Source: Acidobacteriota bacterium (GTDB lineage: Bacteria > Planctomycetota > Phycisphaerae > WQYP01 > JAJZKJ01). From it: a stretch of DNA of 15,143 bases. The DNA lies in the NCBI GenBank assembly GCA_021804195.1, contig JAJZKJ010000010.1:1-15143 (forward strand), read 5' to 3'. Numbering within the stretch: the stretch's first letter is position 1; every line of letters begins with the position of its first letter. The notes under the pieces are model-generated. The model was not told the DNA's origin, searched no databases, and saw only the letters and a program-made list of their open reading frames with translations. Shown piece by piece: positions 14,960 through 15,143 of this stretch. A program made the translations under genes and the position numbers.

Positions 14960-15143
14960 ATGGATGCACACACCGAACAAACCTATCAAAAACGTATTGA
15001 GGAACTGGAAGCGTTTGTTGTCAGTCTCAAGGCTCAATTGACTCAACGTGACCAAACGACCATCGAACTGCGCGTACAGCTTGCCCAGCGTGATGCCACC
15101 ATTGCAGCCTTACAACAGCAGGTTGCGGAGCTTTCCAAACAGG
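14960..15143 (+). CDS. IS66-family transposase (TnpC), N-terminal 61 residues
   Basis: The frame stays open to the right edge. Its translation begins MDAHTEQTYQKRIEELEAF and continues as a Gln/Leu/Glu-rich heptad pattern with an internal repeat of the type AQL-QRD (residues 25-31 and 42-48: AQLTQRD, VQLAQRD-like). This is the coiled-coil N-terminus that precedes the zinc-binding and DDE catalytic regions of IS66 TnpC; those regions lie outside the window, so intactness cannot be judged. An in-frame ATG at 14927, directly after a TAA, would add 11 residues. Neither start has a clear ribosome binding site, and I prefer 14960 because the family-like sequence begins there. A weak TTATCA/TAGTAT pair with a 16-base spacer (14870-14897) could be its promoter. 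Confidence 0.75.
   Translation, partial: MDAHTEQTYQKRIEELEAFVVSLKAQLTQRDQTTIELRVQLAQRDATIAALQQQVAELSKQ

Larger units (their letters stand above)
14777..15143 (+). mobile_element. IS66-family insertion sequence, left end and start of the transposase gene (partial)
   Basis: The transposase gene beginning in this stretch identifies the element. IS66-family termini begin with 5'-GTAA, and GTAACCGTTCACGGCC starts at 14777, the only GTAA on this strand between 14760 and the transposase start. The 183 bases between it and the transposase start hold no tnpA or tnpB gene, so this would be a tnpC-only member (ISBst12-like). The family makes 8-bp target duplications, so AAAATTCG (14769-14776) should recur beyond the right end, which lies outside the window. 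The leader is conspicuously A/T-rich compared with the neighbouring genes. Confidence 0.65.

Noticed and set aside
1..15143. tRNA, rRNA, CRISPR arrays and riboswitches
   Set aside because: No cloverleaf with TTCGA-type arm, no rRNA-like tract, no regularly spaced repeats and no recognisable riboswitch core were seen on reading both strands.

Overview
The window is gene-dense, GC-rich DNA that looks like a planctomycete chromosome, possibly of the Phycisphaerae. The reasons are inferential. The open-ended hypothetical protein at the left edge resembles conserved proteins I associate with that phylum. There is a Tat-exported beta-helix protein next to sugar transport genes, Shine-Dalgarno sites are sparse, and the sugar-binding protein is fused to its permease. 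I could run no database search, so the taxonomy is a suggestion.

Left third (1-4900), mostly single genes with no common theme. A truncated hypothetical protein runs off the left edge on the minus strand. A plus-strand response regulator (785-1729) has a cysteine-rich receiver domain and an unusual C-terminal half. It converges on a minus-strand CPA2-type cation:proton antiporter with two C-terminal universal-stress-protein-like domains (1782-3983). A 393-base divergent gap with a perfect 12-bp tandem repeat precedes a plus-strand gene for the ribosome-rescue peptidyl-tRNA hydrolase ArfB (4377-4826). A possible 22-codon leader ORF has a stop that overlaps the arfB start.

Centre and right (4911-14752) form one co-directional minus-strand carbohydrate cluster. 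In transcription order it contains: a Tat-exported pectate-lyase-type beta-helix protein; a fused solute-binding protein/MalF-type permease (copy 2); an MFS transporter; a second fused binding protein/permease (copy 1); and a MalG-type permease with a roughly 285-residue insertion. The likely logic is that an exported enzyme works on a polysaccharide and the products enter through an ABC importer whose binding protein is tethered to the membrane by fusion. The two fused proteins are obvious paralogues, but there is only one MalG-type partner and no ATPase gene here, so the ATPase must be encoded elsewhere. Copy 1 has diverged at places that normally touch the sugar, and it appears to have its own strong promoter with an A/T-rich upstream element.

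Right edge (14777-15143): the start of an IS66-family insertion sequence, with the N-terminal coiled coil of its transposase. A 5'-GTAA end typical of this family lies at 14777, only 24 bases before the start codon of the beta-helix gene. If that is the true end of the element, the insertion has separated the carbohydrate cluster from its original promoter. A promoter-like sequence inside the element points outward into the cluster.
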